Notes: generated by a model from the sequence alone, not told the origin. Shown: positions 46,476 through 58,105, counted from the first letter of the stretch. The stretch is 64,000 nucleotides of DNA from Cupriavidus sp. WKF15 (GCF_029278605.1 NZ_CP119572.1:3286001-3350000), one strand, 5' to 3'. Program-made: numbers and translations.

Positions 46476-47912
46476 GACGGGCGCATTGCCCTGCATGCCT
46501 GCGCCCCTGACCGCATCGGGCACCGCCGGCCAGCCGCCGCCCAGCGACTTGTACAGCGCCGCGGTGCCGTTGAGCACGTCGACCTGCCCCTGGATCGCCG
46601 CCAGCTGCGCGTCGAACAGCTTCTCGCGCGCGTTGGTCACTTCCAGGTAGCTCGAATAGCCGCCCTCATATCTTGCATAGGCCTGGTCGGCATAAACGGT
46701 CAGGCTTTTTTCCTGCTGGCGCAGGCTTCCCAGCCGATTACGCGTCTCGACGCCGTTGGCCAGGGCGGTGTTCACGTCGGCAAGCGCGGCCAGCACGGTG
46801 CCCTGGTAGGCCAGCATGGCCTCGGTGCGCTGCGCTGACGCCGTCTGCACCTGGCCACGGATCGCTCCGCCCTGGAAGATGGGCTGGGTCAGCCCTGCAC
46901 CAACCCCCCACACCCGCGACGCACTGTCCCACAAACCCGCAGGTGACGAGGCGATCGCGCCGAACAAGCCGCTCAGGTTGACGGACGGCAGATAGAGCGC
47001 CTGCGCCGCGCCCAGTTGCGCATTGGCCGCCACCGCAGCCTGCTCGGCCTGCAGCACGTCGGGCCGGCGCGACAGCAGCAGCGCGGGCAGGTCGGCGCCC
47101 ACCGGCGGCGCCTGCAGCGCATAGATGTCCTTGCCCCGCTCTATCGGCCCCGGCTGGCGCCCGAGCAACACTGACAGCGCGTTCTCCGTCTGCGCAATGC
47201 TGGTGCGGATCTGCGGAATGGAAGCCTCGGCGACATAGAAGTCATTCTGGGCCTGGGCCAGCTCCATCTCGGAGATGACGCCGCCTTCATAGCGCTGCTT
47301 GAAGATATCGAGCCCGCTGGCGCGCGAATCCAGCGTCTGCTTGGCGACTTCGAGCTGGGCGTCGAGCCCGCGCAGCGTGGCATAGCCCTGTACCACCGAC
47401 GCGGCCAGCGACAGCACCACGCCGCGACGCGCGTACTCGGCATTCCACAGGCTGGCCTCGGCGGCCTCGGCCTGGCGCCGGATGCGACCCCACAGGTCCA
47501 GCTCCCAGCTTGCGTTGGCCAGCAACTGGTACGAATTGCGCGGCGCGTCGAACGATGCGAACTGCGTGCCGTTGAACGTGCCCGCGCGCTGGCGCGTGGC
47601 CGCCGCGTTCAAGTTCACGTGCGGAAATAGGCCCGAGCGCGCGACCATCAGCTGGCCGCGGAATTCGTCGATGCGCGCGGCGGCGATGCGCACGTCATAG
47701 TTGTTCGCCAGCGCCTCGTCGATCAGCGCATTGAGCACCGGATCGTTGAACTGGTTCCACCAGTCGCCGTCCGCCGCGATGGCGAGCTGGCCGGTGTCCA
47801 TGCGGTACTGCGCGACATCGGGCGTTTCCGGCCGCTGGTAGTTGGGCCCGATCGCGCAACCGCCCAGCGCCACTGCCGCGCAGGCGCCCAGCATCCAGGC
47901 ACGCGGTCTCAT
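46464..47912 (-). CDS. NodT family outer-membrane efflux lipoprotein (TolC-like)
   Basis: Outer-membrane channel of a tripartite RND pump, 482 residues. The lipobox is ALGGC (Cys19) and the mature start is [12 protein letters not shown], the classic NodT/OprM pattern. Two outer membrane efflux repeats follow ([33 protein letters not shown] ... [32 protein letters not shown]). It is the last gene of the operon; its start overlaps the RND gene stop (ATGA). Confidence 0.94.
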   Translation of the reverse strand: MRPRAWMLGACAAVALGGCAIGPNYQRPETPDVAQYRMDTGQLAIAADGDWWNQFNDPVLNALIDEALANNYDVRIAAARIDEFRGQLMVARSGLFPHVNLNAAATRQRAGTFNGTQFASFDAPRNSYQLLANASWELDLWGRIRRQAEAAEASLWNAEYARRGVVLSLAASVVQGYATLRGLDAQLEVAKQTLDSRASGLDIFKQRYEGGVISEMELAQAQNDFYVAEASIPQIRTSIAQTENALSVLLGRQPGPIERGKDIYALQAPPVGADLPALLLSRRPDVLQAEQAAVAANAQLGAAQALYLPSVNLSGLFGAIASSPAGLWDSASRVWGVGAGLTQPIFQGGAIRGQVQTASAQRTEAMLAYQGTVLAALADVNTALANGVETRNRLGSLRQQEKSLTVYADQAYARYEGGYSSYLEVTNAREKLFDAQLAAIQGQVDVLNGTAALYKSLGGGWPAVPDAVRGAGMQGNAPVLAR

Positions 47913-50900
47913 GATGGTTCTCCCGCCGCAGGCGTGGCAGGCGGCTGCGCCGCGCCGCCGGACTTGGGTTCGCCCTTCGCCTTGCCTTCGGACATGCGCT
48001 CCAGCCCCCAGAAGAACATCGGGATGAAGAACAGGGCGATCGCGGTGGCGCCCAGCATGCCGCCGATCACGCCTGTCCCGAGCGATTGCCGGCTGGCCGC
48101 CGATGCCCCGCTGGCGATGGCCAGCGGCACGCAGCCCAGGATGAAGGCCAGCGAGGTCATGATGATCGGACGCAGGCGCATCTTGGAGGCATGGATGGCC
48201 GCGTCGTAGGCGCTGAGCCCTTCCTTCTCGCGCATTTCCACCGCGAACTCGAAGATCAGGATGGCGTTCTTCGCGGCCAGCGCGATCAGCACGGTGAGGC
48301 CGATCTGGAAGTAGACGTCGTTCTCCATGCCGCGCATCAGGATGCCAAGCAGCGCACCGAACAGCGCGAACGGCACCGCCAGCAGCACGCCGAGTGGCAG
48401 CGACCACTTCTCGTATTGGGCGGCGAGGATCAGGAACACCATCAGCATGGCGAAAGCAAAGACGTAGGCCGCGGTGGAACCGGCGGACTTTTCTTCATAG
48501 GCCTGACCGCTCCAGGCGTAGGCATAGCCCTGTCCGAGCACCTCTTGCGCGGTCTCCTCCATCGCAGCGATCGCCTGCCCCGAGCTGTAGCCGGGAGCGG
48601 CATCGCCAACGATCTTGGCGGCCGGGAAGTTGTTGAAGCGCGTGACGATGTCGGGGCCGGGCACGTACTTGGTCGTGGTCACCGCCTTGATCGGCACCAT
48701 ATCGCCCTTGCTGTTGCGGACGTACACCTTGTCCAGGTCTTCCGGACGCGAGCGGAATTGCGGCTCGGCCTGCAGGATCACCTGAAACAGGCGGCTGTTC
48801 TTCGGGAACTGGCTCACATACAGGGAGCCGAACATCGTCTGCAGCGCGGAGTACACATTCTCGACAGGCACGCCCTGCGTTTCCGAGCGTTCGCGGTCCA
48901 CCTCCACCAGGTACTGGCGCGAGCGGGAGTTGATGGTCGAATTCACGCCCGTCAGCTCGGGCCGCTGGCGCGCCTTCGCCATGAACTCGCGCACTTTCTC
49001 CTCGAGTTGCTGATACGTGCTGTCCCCGGTGCTCTGCAGCCAGAACTCGAACCCGCCGGTCGTGCCCAGGCCCGGGATCGACGGCGGATTGATCGGCAGG
49101 GCAAGCCCGTCCTGGTACTTGGAGAACTCCTGCTTGCCCTTGATGATCAGGTCATTGGCGCTTTCGCCCTTGCCGCGCTCGCCGAAGCCCTTGAGCGTGA
49201 TGAACAGCGTGCCGGAATTGGCCTTGTTCTGGGAGTCGATGAGGCTGTAGCCATCCACGGTCGCCACCGACGACACACCGGGCTGCTTGGCCAGCCAGGT
49301 TTCAGCGCGCCTGGTGAGATCCCCGGTGCGGTCGAGGCTGGCAGCATCGGGCATGACCACGGCGCCGAACAGGTAGCCCTGGTCTTCCACCGGCAGGAAC
49401 GAGGTCGGGATACGGATGAACATCAGGACGGTGACCGCGATCATGACCAGGATCAGGGCAATCGAGATCACGGTCCGGCGGATGACGACCTGCAGCGACT
49501 TGTCGTAGCCGCCAATCAGCTGGTCGAACTTGTTGTTGAACCAGGTGAAGAAGCGGTTCTTCTTGTGCTCTCCCGGCTTGAGCAGGATGGCCGCCAGCGC
49601 CGGCGACAGCGTCAGCGCCACCACGCCGGACAACGTCACGGACACTGCCAGCGTGATCGCGAACTGCTTGTAGAGCTGACCGGTAATGCCTGACAGGAAG
49701 GCTACGGGAATGAACACCGCCAGCAGCACCAGCACGATGGCGACCACCGGCCCGCTCACCTCGTCCATCGCCCGCTTGGCGGCCTCCTTGGGAGGCAGGT
49801 TGAACTCCGTCATGTTGCGCTCGACGTTCTCGATCACTACGATCGCGTCGTCCACCACGATACCGATTGCCAGCACCATGCCGAAAAGGGTCAGCATGTT
49901 GACCGAGAAGCCGAAGGCGCTCATCCCGACAAAGGCTCCGATGATCGACACGGGCACCGCCAGGATCGGCACCAGCGTGGCGCGGAAGCTTTGCAGGAAC
50001 AGGTACACCACCAGGATCACGAGGATCACGGCATCGCGCAGCGTGTGCACCACCTCATTGATTGACTCATGCACGAACTCCGTCGTGTCCAGCGCGATTT
50101 CATACTCCAGCCCGGGCGGGAAACTCTTCTTCAGCTCGGCCAGCGTGGCGCGCACCTGCTTGGCCACGTCCAGCGCGTTCGCGCCCGGCTGCTGGTAGAC
50201 CGCCAGCAGCGTGGCGGTCTTGCCCTTGTAACGGCTGCGCAGCGAATAGTCTTTGGACCCCAGCTCGGCGCGGCCGATATCCTTGAGCCGCACGATCGCG
50301 GCTTCGCCGGACTGCGCGCGCAGGATCATGTTCTCGAACTCGGCGGGCTCGGTCATGCGGCCCTTGGTAGCGATCGGGAACGTCTGCTGCACCGGCCCGG
50401 CCGTGGGCGACTGCCCGATCCGCCCCGCGGAGAACTGCTGGTTCTGGTTGGCCACAGCGTTCTTCACGTCCTCGGTGGTGATCCCGAGCGACGCCATGCG
50501 GTCCGGCCTGAGCCAGATGCGCATCGCATAGTCCGGGACGCCGAAGATGGAGGACTGGTTGGCGCCCGGGATGCGCTTGATCGCGTCCAGCACATAGATG
50601 TTGGCGTAATTGCCGACAAAGACCTGGTCGTAGCTGTTATCCGGCGAATAGATGGCGATCACCATCATGAATGCCGACGAACGCTTCTGCACCGACACGC
50701 CCTGCGACGTGACCTCGTTCGGCAGCGTGGGCAGCGCCAGGTTGACGCGGTTCTGCACGTCGACCTGCGCGAGTTCCGGGTCCGTGCCGATCTCGAAGTA
50801 CGTGGTCAGCGTCAGGTCACCGGTCGAGGAACTCGTCGAGTTCATGTACATCATCCGGTCCGCGCCGTTGACCTGCTGCTCGATCGGCGCGGCCACGTTC

Positions 50901-51082
50901 TGGGCGACCACTTCCGCGCTGGCGCCCGGATAACGGGTCGTGACGGTAATCGTCGGTGGTGTGATATCCGGAAACTGGGCAATCGGCAGCTTGGTCAGGG
51001 CCACCAGGCCGCCCACCGTGATGACGATGGAAATGACCGACGCAAAGATGGGCCGGTCGATACAAAAGTGGGCAAGTTTCAT
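47909..51082 (-). CDS. RND multidrug efflux permease (HAE1 family)
   Basis: Inner-membrane proton-driven pump, 1057 residues, with the AcrB/MexF layout: two sets of helices each followed by a large periplasmic loop. It begins [19 protein letters not shown], the TM4 proton-relay motif is [16 protein letters not shown], and [15 protein letters not shown] and [19 protein letters not shown] are family patterns. It is coupled to the adaptor gene upstream and to the outer-membrane gene downstream by 4-nt overlaps. The closest memory match is the MexF/AcrB-like group exporting amphiphilic drugs; the actual substrates are not known. Confidence 0.96.
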   Translation of the reverse strand: MKLAHFCIDRPIFASVISIVITVGGLVALTKLPIAQFPDITPPTITVTTRYPGASAEVVAQNVAAPIEQQVNGADRMMYMNSTSSSTGDLTLTTYFEIGTDPELAQVDVQNRVNLALPTLPNEVTSQGVSVQKRSSAFMMVIAIYSPDNSYDQVFVGNYANIYVLDAIKRIPGANQSSIFGVPDYAMRIWLRPDRMASLGITTEDVKNAVANQNQQFSAGRIGQSPTAGPVQQTFPIATKGRMTEPAEFENMILRAQSGEAAIVRLKDIGRAELGSKDYSLRSRYKGKTATLLAVYQQPGANALDVAKQVRATLAELKKSFPPGLEYEIALDTTEFVHESINEVVHTLRDAVILVILVVYLFLQSFRATLVPILAVPVSIIGAFVGMSAFGFSVNMLTLFGMVLAIGIVVDDAIVVIENVERNMTEFNLPPKEAAKRAMDEVSGPVVAIVLVLLAVFIPVAFLSGITGQLYKQFAITLAVSVTLSGVVALTLSPALAAILLKPGEHKKNRFFTWFNNKFDQLIGGYDKSLQVVIRRTVISIALILVMIAVTVLMFIRIPTSFLPVEDQGYLFGAVVMPDAASLDRTGDLTRRAETWLAKQPGVSSVATVDGYSLIDSQNKANSGTLFITLKGFGERGKGESANDLIIKGKQEFSKYQDGLALPINPPSIPGLGTTGGFEFWLQSTGDSTYQQLEEKVREFMAKARQRPELTGVNSTINSRSRQYLVEVDRERSETQGVPVENVYSALQTMFGSLYVSQFPKNSRLFQVILQAEPQFRSRPEDLDKVYVRNSKGDMVPIKAVTTTKYVPGPDIVTRFNNFPAAKIVGDAAPGYSSGQAIAAMEETAQEVLGQGYAYAWSGQAYEEKSAGSTAAYVFAFAMLMVFLILAAQYEKWSLPLGVLLAVPFALFGALLGILMRGMENDVYFQIGLTVLIALAAKNAILIFEFAVEMREKEGLSAYDAAIHASKMRLRPIIMTSLAFILGCVPLAIASGASAASRQSLGTGVIGGMLGATAIALFFIPMFFWGLERMSEGKAKGEPKSGGAAQPPATPAAGEPS

Positions 51083-52287
51083 GACTTGCCCCCTGTCGTC
51101 GCTGCGGCACCCGACGCCGGAGCCGGAGCCGCAGGCGCTGCGCCGCTGGCTGCGGCAGGCGCGGCGCCTGGCTTGGCCTCCACGGCCTTGACGGGCGCGC
51201 CTGGCACCAACCGCAGCGTGCCGCTGACCGCCACGCGCTCACCCGCCTTCAGCCCCGAACGTACCACCCAGTTGGCGCCGGTCCACTCACCCACGTCCAC
51301 CACCCGCTGCTGGGCCTTGTTGTCAGGCCCGATCACCCAGACTGTCTGGCCTCGCGGGGTCTGCACGACAGCTTCCTGCGGTACGGCGATGGCATTCGTG
51401 CGCATGGCGCCATGCACCTTGACCCGCACGAACTGGCCCGGGCGCAGCACGCCCTCCGGATTGGCCACCTCCGCGCGAATCAGGTAAGTACCCGTTTCCG
51501 CGTTGAACGACGCATCGGCAAAGGCAATCCGCCCGTGATTCGGGAACTCCGTGCCGTCCGCCAGCACAATGACGACATCGAACTTGTCCTGGTCAGGGTA
51601 CTTGACCGCGCCGGACTCGCGATCCGTGCGCGTGCGCAGCACTTCATTCTCGGACAGGCTGAAGTTGACCCGCATCGGATCCAGCTTGGCCACGTAGGTC
51701 AGCAGGCTGTTGGCGGCATCGATATAGGAGCCGGGCTGGCGCTTGGCGAAGCTCGACAGCCCATTCACCGGGGAGGTGATGGTGGTATAGCCCAGGTTCA
51801 GCCTGGCGCTGATCACATTGGCCCGCGCCCCTTCGACGGCGGCCGCGGCCGCCTGCTCCTTGCCGATGGCATCATCGAGGTCACGCTGGCTCAGGGCATT
51901 GCGCTCGGCCAGCGGCCGCACGCGCTTCAGGTCGGCCCGTGCCGTGGTCAGGCGCGCCTGCTGCTGGGCCAGCTCCGCCTCGGCCGCCTGCAGGGTTGCC
52001 TCGAAGGGCTTGCGGTCCATCACGAACATGGTCTGGCCAGCCTTGACCACGGCGCCTTCGGTATAGACCCGCTTGTCCAGGAAGCCATTCACGCGCGAGC
52101 GGATCTCGACCTGCTGCGAACTCTCGGTCTGGCCGACGAAATCGTAGACCAGTGGCACATCTCGCAACGCCACGGTCACGACGCCGACCTCGGCGGGCGG
52201 AGGTACCACCGCTGCCGGCTTTTCCTTGCTGCATCCCGCCACCAGCAGAACCGCGAGCAGGCCCGCTGCACTGCGCCAGTTGAGCAT
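51079..52287 (-). CDS. RND efflux periplasmic adaptor (membrane fusion protein)
   Basis: AcrA/MexE-type adaptor, 402 residues, a lipoprotein with lipobox LVAGC (Cys19). It has the barrel-sandwich and lipoyl halves ([31 protein letters not shown] ... [10 protein letters not shown]), a coiled-coil hairpin between them and the beta-barrel [26 protein letters not shown]. The C-terminus is a 40-residue Ala/Pro-rich tail. It is the first gene of the efflux operon; the ATG at 52287 has a GAGGA site. No TetR or MarR repressor gene is adjacent. Confidence 0.95.
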   Translation of the reverse strand: MLNWRSAAGLLAVLLVAGCSKEKPAAVVPPPAEVGVVTVALRDVPLVYDFVGQTESSQQVEIRSRVNGFLDKRVYTEGAVVKAGQTMFVMDRKPFEATLQAAEAELAQQQARLTTARADLKRVRPLAERNALSQRDLDDAIGKEQAAAAAVEGARANVISARLNLGYTTITSPVNGLSSFAKRQPGSYIDAANSLLTYVAKLDPMRVNFSLSENEVLRTRTDRESGAVKYPDQDKFDVVIVLADGTEFPNHGRIAFADASFNAETGTYLIRAEVANPEGVLRPGQFVRVKVHGAMRTNAIAVPQEAVVQTPRGQTVWVIGPDNKAQQRVVDVGEWTGANWVVRSGLKAGERVAVSGTLRLVPGAPVKAVEAKPGAAPAAASGAAPAAPAPASGAAATTGGKS

Positions 52288-52497
52288 TGTCCTCACGTGA
52301 CCTCCTGTGCCAGCAACCATGGCCGCCCCCCGTTCCGGACACGGCGGCCCCACGCCGCCCGATCCGGTGCCTGTTCAGGCAGGTTACGGCGCGCCAAAGG
52401 GCGCGCCTATTCAAACTTTTTGTGTCCGTGTTTACTCATTTCGTCGCGCCGGCCGGCGGTCATGCGCGGGCGCCGGTTGGCGCCGCTGCCGCCGGCT

Positions 52498-54879
52498 TCA
52501 GCGCCGGAATCCGCCGTGGAACCGGCCGCCGCCATGGAAGCCGCCGCCGCCGAAGCGGCCGCCCCCCTGCCACTGCTGCGCCGCGCCCTGGAAGCGCTGC
52601 TGCCCGACCTCGCGGGCCTGGCGTTGCTGTTCCAGCCGGCCCGTGACCTCGTTGCTGGTTTGCACGGGTTCCCAGCCGCCCGGCGTGTGCTTTTGCCAGC
52701 CGTTGTCGGTGTGCTGGTACACGGAGCCGTCGTGGCCGGCATAGACATTGCCGTTGTTCCAGACCACGGCATTGCCCTTGTCCGGATTGGCGACAAAGCC
52801 ACGGCTGCCCGCCGTGTACTGGCCGGTCTGGGCATTGCCGGCGATGCCGGCCTCGGCCGCGCCGACGCGGCCGGTCTGGGCGTTATAGCCGGCCACCTGG
52901 CGCCCGGCCGCGTAGTTGCCCGTGTACGCATTGCCGACGACGCCGCCACGCCCGGCGCCTTCACGGCCGGTAGACGGATTGGCGAACGACCCCTGCCGCC
53001 CCGCCGCGAAATTGCCGGAATACGGATTGAACGCCGCGCCACGGCTGCCCTGGAAATGCGCGCCCGTGGCGGGGTTGAACCCGGAAGCCGCGGTGCCGCG
53101 CCATTCGGTGCCGGTCCAGGCGTTCCAGCCCTGGGCGTGGGTGACCGTGCCCTGCCCCCAGCGGCCGTAGAAGTTGGCCTGGTTCACGTTCACGTAGTTC
53201 CAGTTATAGGGGCCGCCCCACCAGTACGGCCCCCAGTACGGCGATGCCGCGCCCCAGAACGCGCCGGCCGCGAAGCCGAACGCAAACCCCTCGGCCAGGC
53301 CGATGCCGAAGCCGGCGCCATAGCCGTAGGTGACCGGATAGCCGTAGTAGACCGCGCCCACGTACGCCGGATAGACGTAGCCGGTGCCGTACACCACGGT
53401 GCCGTCGGCGCTGACCACCACGCCCATGTAGCCCGGGGTGTAGCCCACCACGACCGTGTCCGGCGTGACAGAGTAGATGCGCACGTAGGTCACGTAGTAG
53501 ACCGGGGAACTCGGCGGAATGGTGTAGATGGCCGATGGCACCTCGGTCGCCACGCGCCAGGTGCCAGCCGGCGAGGGCGCCGTGAACCAGATGCCATTGG
53601 CCACGGCGTAGTAATGGCTGCTGTCCACCTCGATCACCGGCGTGCCGGTATTGACGGCGTAGCTGAGCGACGTGCCGGTGATCGGCACGAAGCGCGGCGC
53701 GCCGTCATAGGCCACGGTTAGCGCCGCCTTGGCGCGCGATACGGTTGCCGTCTGCGGAATGGTGGCGGCGATCGCGGCTTCCTTGGCCTGCGGCGTGCCC
53801 GGTACCGAGACCAGCACATTGGCCTTGGGATCGTTGGGCGAGATCTTTGCAAAATCGGCCGGCAACTCGCTGCCTGGCACGTATTCCCACGGACCGGGCA
53901 GCATCGTCGCGCGGAACCAGCGGCCCGACACCAGCACGTAGTAGTTGTTGGAGGCCGGATCCACGAACACCGCGTGGTCGGCATTGGACATGGCCAGCAG
54001 GCCGCCACCGCCCACCGGCGTCATCTGCGGGGCGCCGCTGGTCACCACAAGCTCGGTCGGCCGCGTTGCCAGCAGGATGTCAGGCCCGCGCGCGGGGCGC
54101 TTGCCGTCCGCCGGCAGCATCGCATCAGGCTTGGAGGACGCGGCGGCCTTGGCTGCAGCGGCCTGCAAGGCCTTCGGCACGGTCGACATCACCTCCCAGG
54201 AGCCGCCAGCGGACTCGGACCGGTACCAATAGCCTGCCGCCTGCAGGTACAGCTCGCCGCCGGACTCGCGCAGCAGCATGGCCCGGCTGTTGAGCGCGCG
54301 TTCGTAGCTGGTGCCCGGCACGGCGCGCCAGGCCGGCTCGCCATCGACCAGCACCAGCAGGGTCGGAGTGGTGGCAAAGATGATTTGCGGCGCATCGTTC
54401 TTCACTGTTACCCGCGCGGCGCTGGCCAACTGGCGCGAGACGGCGTAGCTGGCCTGGAGTTCGTCCAGTGGCACGGTCAGCCCCTGGGGCGGCAACCGGG
54501 CAAGCAGCGCGTTGCGCACCTGGTCGGCGGCATCGGGGCGCGTCGGCACTTCGACGCTTTCAATGGTGATCTGGGTCAGCTGGACCAACGCCGAGGGCTT
54601 GTCGATATCGGCGATCGCGGAGAAGTGGACCACGCCATAGGTCGGCGTCCCGTCCTTCGCGCCGACCGCCACCGCAGCGCGGCCTGCGATGCGGTTGCCC
54701 TCCCACTTTTCGATCTCGGGCTGGTACAGCTCCACATGCTCGCTGGCGGCATCGAAGTTGCGCGGCCAGGTCAGCGGCGTGACTGGCTTGGGCGGCGTGG
54801 CCGCCTGCGGCGCTACGGGCGCCAGCGCGATGCAGACGGCAGTCATCAGCGCGCTGGCGCGCGTCAGGCGAAAAGACAT
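52498..54879 (-). CDS. Large repeat-rich exported protein with carbohydrate-binding-like modules
   Basis: A 793-residue protein with a signal peptide (1-26). Residues about 27-200 are globular with no motif I know. Three WF/WY modules follow near residues 211, 316 and 425 (GYWYRSESAGGSW, GRWFRATMLPGPW, GIWFTAPSPAGTW), recalling annotated carbohydrate-binding family V/XII modules. A Tyr/Gly-rich hydrophobic stretch spans 490-590. Residues 601-702 contain six copies of a 15-17-residue repeat (N-x-x-T/S-G-x-x-x-A-G-R), and the last 60 residues are Gln- and Gly-rich (GGGRFGGGGFHGGG). It is probably surface-exposed. The function is unknown; sugar or matrix binding is a guess. Confidence 0.75.
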   Translation of the reverse strand: MSFRLTRASALMTAVCIALAPVAPQAATPPKPVTPLTWPRNFDAASEHVELYQPEIEKWEGNRIAGRAAVAVGAKDGTPTYGVVHFSAIADIDKPSALVQLTQITIESVEVPTRPDAADQVRNALLARLPPQGLTVPLDELQASYAVSRQLASAARVTVKNDAPQIIFATTPTLLVLVDGEPAWRAVPGTSYERALNSRAMLLRESGGELYLQAAGYWYRSESAGGSWEVMSTVPKALQAAAAKAAASSKPDAMLPADGKRPARGPDILLATRPTELVVTSGAPQMTPVGGGGLLAMSNADHAVFVDPASNNYYVLVSGRWFRATMLPGPWEYVPGSELPADFAKISPNDPKANVLVSVPGTPQAKEAAIAATIPQTATVSRAKAALTVAYDGAPRFVPITGTSLSYAVNTGTPVIEVDSSHYYAVANGIWFTAPSPAGTWRVATEVPSAIYTIPPSSPVYYVTYVRIYSVTPDTVVVGYTPGYMGVVVSADGTVVYGTGYVYPAYVGAVYYGYPVTYGYGAGFGIGLAEGFAFGFAAGAFWGAASPYWGPYWWGGPYNWNYVNVNQANFYGRWGQGTVTHAQGWNAWTGTEWRGTAASGFNPATGAHFQGSRGAAFNPYSGNFAAGRQGSFANPSTGREGAGRGGVVGNAYTGNYAAGRQVAGYNAQTGRVGAAEAGIAGNAQTGQYTAGSRGFVANPDKGNAVVWNNGNVYAGHDGSVYQHTDNGWQKHTPGGWEPVQTSNEVTGRLEQQRQAREVGQQRFQGAAQQWQGGGRFGGGGFHGGGRFHGGFRR

Positions 54880-55215
54880 GGCTATCTCCGGCTGGGGTGA
54901 CCCCGTGCAGGCAGACTATGCGTACGTTGGGCACGATGCTGCACAACCGGGCGCCCCTGTGTGCGAATCTAGATGAGCCCGCAAAGGCGGACAATCCGTT
55001 TCAAAAACATTCAGCACGCGAACGCAAAGGGCTCAGATCACCGAGGGCGGGGGCCATAGCGCGCCGGCCGCGTCACATGCCAATGCCGGTTGGATCACCG
55101 GAGATCGGTGGTAAATCCCTGTCACCGCCGTCAATGGCACATTGCGGCAGTGTCCCCCTTGAACGCCCCGCGCGCCGGCCCCATTTTTTCGGGACCGTCC
55201 CCCGAGCGCGCCCCC
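54880..55215. promoter_or_regulatory. Divergent intergenic region (336 bp)
   Basis: This lies between the start of the repeat-rich exported protein (-) and the metallophosphoesterase (+), and must hold both promoters. I see no RNA gene, terminator or clear -10/-35 pair. A short IR CACCG-GAGAT-CGGTG occurs near 55098. Frames crossing it have poor coding character. Confidence 0.4.
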
Positions 55216-56352
55216 ATGCCCCCACGGACCACTATCCTGACTGCCGGTGCCATCACGGCACTGCTGCATGCCTATATCGCCCTGCGCCTGCTGCCCGGCC
55301 TGCCAGTGCCGCTGGTGGTCAAGGCGCTGTGCGGCGCCTGGCTGGCGCTGTCATGCGCGCTGCTGCCCGCGGGCCTGCTGGCGCGCCGCGTGAGCCAGCC
55401 GTGGTCGGACGCCGTGTCGTGGGTCGGCATGCTGGCCATGGGGTTCTTCTCCACGCTGCTGGTGCTCACGGTTGGACGTGACATCGTGCTGGCCGGCGCC
55501 TGGCTGGCGAACTGGCACCCCCCCGGGCTGTACGCGTACAGCGCCGCCGCAGTGCCGTTGCTCGCCCTGCTGGTAACCCTGGCCGGCTATGTGAATGCGA
55601 GGCGACTCGCCCGCGTGGTTAAAGTCGATGTGCCGGTCAGCGGCCTGCCCGAGGCGCTGCACGGTTTCACGATCGCCCAGATCAGCGACATCCACGTCGG
55701 CCCGACGATCAAGCGGCCTTACCTGGACCGCATCGTCGACCGCGTCAACAGCCTGCAGGCCGACGCGGTGGCCATCACCGGCGACCTGGTCGACGGCACG
55801 GTGCGCGAGCTGTCCCCCCACACCGCGCCGCTGGCGCGGCTGCAGGCGCGCCACGGCGTGTACTTCGTCACTGGCAACCATGAGTATTACTCGGGCGCCG
55901 AATCGTGGATCGCCGAACTGCGGCGGCTCGGACTGCGCGTGCTGATGAACGAGCACGTGGCGCTCGATCATGGCGGCGCTGTGCTGGTGCTGGCCGGCGT
56001 CACCGATTATTCGGCTGGCCGCTTCTTTGAACACCACCGCAGCGACCCGCAGCGTGCCTTGCACGGCGCACCGCCCGCCGGCGCGCGCGTGCTGCTGGCC
56101 CACCAGCCGCGCACGGCGCCGGCGGCGGTCGAGGCGGGCTTTGACCTCCAGTTGTCAGGCCACACCCATGGCGGGCAGTTCTGGCCGTGGAACCTGTTCG
56201 TACCGATGCAGCAGCCGTACACGGCGGGGCTCAACCGGCATGAATCGCTGTGGGTCTATGTGAGCCGCGGGACGGGTTACTGGGGGCCGCCCAAGCGGTT
56301 CGGGGCGCCTTCGGAGATTACGCGGGTAAGGTTGGTGCGGGCGCAGGATTGA
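55216..56352 (+). CDS. Membrane-anchored metallophosphoesterase
   Basis: A 378-residue calcineurin-like phosphoesterase with four hydrophobic segments in the first 150 residues and the catalytic domain after residue 155. The five metal/catalytic motifs are visible: ISDIHVGP (D-x-H), ITGDLVDG (GD-x2-D), GNHEYY (GNHE), LLAHQP (H) and LSGHTHGGQ (GH-x-H). This is the YkuE/YaeI-like group; the real substrate is unknown (UDP-diacylglucosamine or lipid phosphates are possible in relatives). The ATG at 55216 follows a weak site. It is convergent with ettA and they share a terminator. Confidence 0.9.
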   Translation: MPPRTTILTAGAITALLHAYIALRLLPGLPVPLVVKALCGAWLALSCALLPAGLLARRVSQPWSDAVSWVGMLAMGFFSTLLVLTVGRDIVLAGAWLANWHPPGLYAYSAAAVPLLALLVTLAGYVNARRLARVVKVDVPVSGLPEALHGFTIAQISDIHVGPTIKRPYLDRIVDRVNSLQADAVAITGDLVDGTVRELSPHTAPLARLQARHGVYFVTGNHEYYSGAESWIAELRRLGLRVLMNEHVALDHGGAVLVLAGVTDYSAGRFFEHHRSDPQRALHGAPPAGARVLLAHQPRTAPAAVEAGFDLQLSGHTHGGQFWPWNLFVPMQQPYTAGLNRHESLWVYVSRGTGYWGPPKRFGAPSEITRVRLVRAQD

Positions 56353-56387
56353 TGCCGGACACGCCCTCGCTATCTGGCCACTCAAGA

Positions 56388-56422
56388 AAAAAAAGCCAGG
56401 CGCAAGGGGCCTGGCTTTTTTT
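56388..56422. terminator. Bidirectional intrinsic terminator
   Basis: A7-GCCAGG (56388-56400), a 9-base loop and CCTGGC-T7 (56410-56422) form a strong stem with an A run on one side and a T run on the other, so it terminates transcripts of both the metallophosphoesterase (+) and ettA (-). Confidence 0.93.
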
Positions 56423-56437
56423 CTGCGATCAAACCAA

Positions 56438-58105
56438 TCAGCGCGAAATCGGCTTGTAGCGGATTCGCTTCGGCTTGGCGCCTTCCTCGCCGAGTCGGCG
56501 CTTCTTGTCCGCCTCGTACTCCTGGTAGTTGCCCGGGAAGAACTCCACGTGCGAATCGCCTTCGAAGGCCAGGATGTGCGTGGCGATACGGTCCAGGAAC
56601 CAGCGGTCGTGCGAGATCACCATCACGCAGCCGGCGAATTCCAGCAGCGCGTCTTCCAGCGCACGCAGCGTTTCCACGTCGAGGTCGTTCGACGGTTCAT
56701 CGAGCAGCAACACGTTGCCGCCGGCGATCAGCGTCTTGGCCATGTGCAGGCGGCCGCGCTCCCCGCCCGACAGCGTGCCGACCTGCTTCTGCTGGTCGCC
56801 GCCCTTGAAGTTGAAGCGGCCGATGTAGGCGCGCGACGGCGTTTCGTACCGGCCCACGGTCAGGATGTCGGCGCCGCCCGAGATTTCCTCGAACACGGTC
56901 TTGGTGCCGTCCAGCGCGTCGCGGCTCTGGTCGACGAAGGCCATCTTCACGGTCGGCCCGATCTTGATCTCGCCGCTGTCCGGCTGTTCCTTGCCCGTGA
57001 GCATCTTGAAGAAGGTCGACTTGCCGGCGCCGTTCGGGCCGATGATGCCGACGATGGCGCCCGGCGGCACCTTGAAGCTCAGGTTCTCGATCAGCATGCG
57101 GTCGCCAAAACCCTTGCTGACGTTGTCGAACTCGATCACTTCATTGCCCAGGCGTTCACCCACCGGGATGAAGATTTCCTGGGTTTCGTTGCGCTTCTGG
57201 TATTCCTGGCTGTTCAGCTCGTCGAAGCGGGCCAGACGCGCCTTGGACTTGGCCTGGCGGCCCTTCGGGTTCTGGCGCACCCACTCCAGTTCCTTGTGCA
57301 GCGCCTTCTGGCGGGCCGATTCGCTGGCCTCTTCCTGCTTGAGGCGGGCTTCCTTCTGGTCCAGCCACGAGCTGTAGTTGCCCTTCCAGGGAATGCCCTG
57401 GCCGCGGTCCAGTTCCAGGATCCACTCGGCGGCGTTGTCGAGGAAGTAGCGATCGTGGGTCACGGCCACCACGGTGCCCGGGAAGCGCGTCAGGAACTGC
57501 TCCAGCCAGTCCACCGACTCGGCGTCCAGGTGGTTGGTCGGTTCGTCCAGCAGCAGCATGTCGGGGCGCGACAGCAGCAGGCGGCACAGCGCCACGCGGC
57601 GCTTCTCGCCACCGGACAGGTGCCCGACCTTGGCATCCCACGGCGGCAGGCGCAGCGCGTCGGCGGCGATTTCGAGCTGCAGCTCGGCATTGTTGCCGTC
57701 GCTGGCGGCCAGGATGGCTTCGTACTTGGCCTGGTCGGCAGCAAGTGCGTCGAAGTCCGCATCCGGCTCGGCATAGGCAGCGTAGATCTCATCGAGCTTC
57801 TTGCGCGCCTCGAACACGCCACCGAGTGCTTCTTCCACCGATTCCCGCACGGTCTGCTCGGGGTCGAGCTGCGGTTCCTGCGGCAGGTAGCCGATGTTCA
57901 GGTTCGGCATCGGCGTGGCTTCGCCCTCGATCTCCTTGTCCAGGCCGGCCATGATCTTCAGCAGCGTGGACTTGCCCGAGCCGTTCAGGCCCAGCACGCC
58001 GATCTTGGCGCCGGGGAAAAAGGACAGCGAGATGTCCTTCAGGATGTGACGCTTGGGCGGAACGATCTTGCCCACGCGGTTCATGGTGAAAACGTACTGA
58101 GCCAT
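56438..58105 (-). CDS. ettA: Energy-dependent translational throttle protein EttA (ABC-F)
   Basis: Soluble tandem ATPase that binds the ribosomal E site and gates the first peptide bond according to the ATP/ADP ratio. The 555-residue length is typical. First domain: Walker A LNGSGKST, signature [15 protein letters not shown], Walker [12 protein letters not shown]. Second domain: [32 protein letters not shown]. The inter-domain linker is charged ([33 protein letters not shown]), and the EttA-specific arm is in the first domain. The C-terminal [14 protein letters not shown] is also typical. Confidence 0.96.
   Translation of the reverse strand: MAQYVFTMNRVGKIVPPKRHILKDISLSFFPGAKIGVLGLNGSGKSTLLKIMAGLDKEIEGEATPMPNLNIGYLPQEPQLDPEQTVRESVEEALGGVFEARKKLDEIYAAYAEPDADFDALAADQAKYEAILAASDGNNAELQLEIAADALRLPPWDAKVGHLSGGEKRRVALCRLLLSRPDMLLLDEPTNHLDAESVDWLEQFLTRFPGTVVAVTHDRYFLDNAAEWILELDRGQGIPWKGNYSSWLDQKEARLKQEEASESARQKALHKELEWVRQNPKGRQAKSKARLARFDELNSQEYQKRNETQEIFIPVGERLGNEVIEFDNVSKGFGDRMLIENLSFKVPPGAIVGIIGPNGAGKSTFFKMLTGKEQPDSGEIKIGPTVKMAFVDQSRDALDGTKTVFEEISGGADILTVGRYETPSRAYIGRFNFKGGDQQKQVGTLSGGERGRLHMAKTLIAGGNVLLLDEPSNDLDVETLRALEDALLEFAGCVMVISHDRWFLDRIATHILAFEGDSHVEFFPGNYQEYEADKKRRLGEEGAKPKRIRYKPISR

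Noticed and set aside
51412..53721. Plus-strand open frame of 769 codons across the RND adaptor and the repeat-rich protein
   Set aside because: It spans two real minus-strand genes and an intergenic gap, and its translation shows only the His/Arg/Ala bias of an antisense frame.
55090..55215. N-terminal extension of the metallophosphoesterase (frame open from 55090)
   Set aside because: The extra 42 residues are polar and Arg/Pro-rich, and would place charged sequence before the first membrane helix. The ATG at 55216 gives a normal N-terminus.
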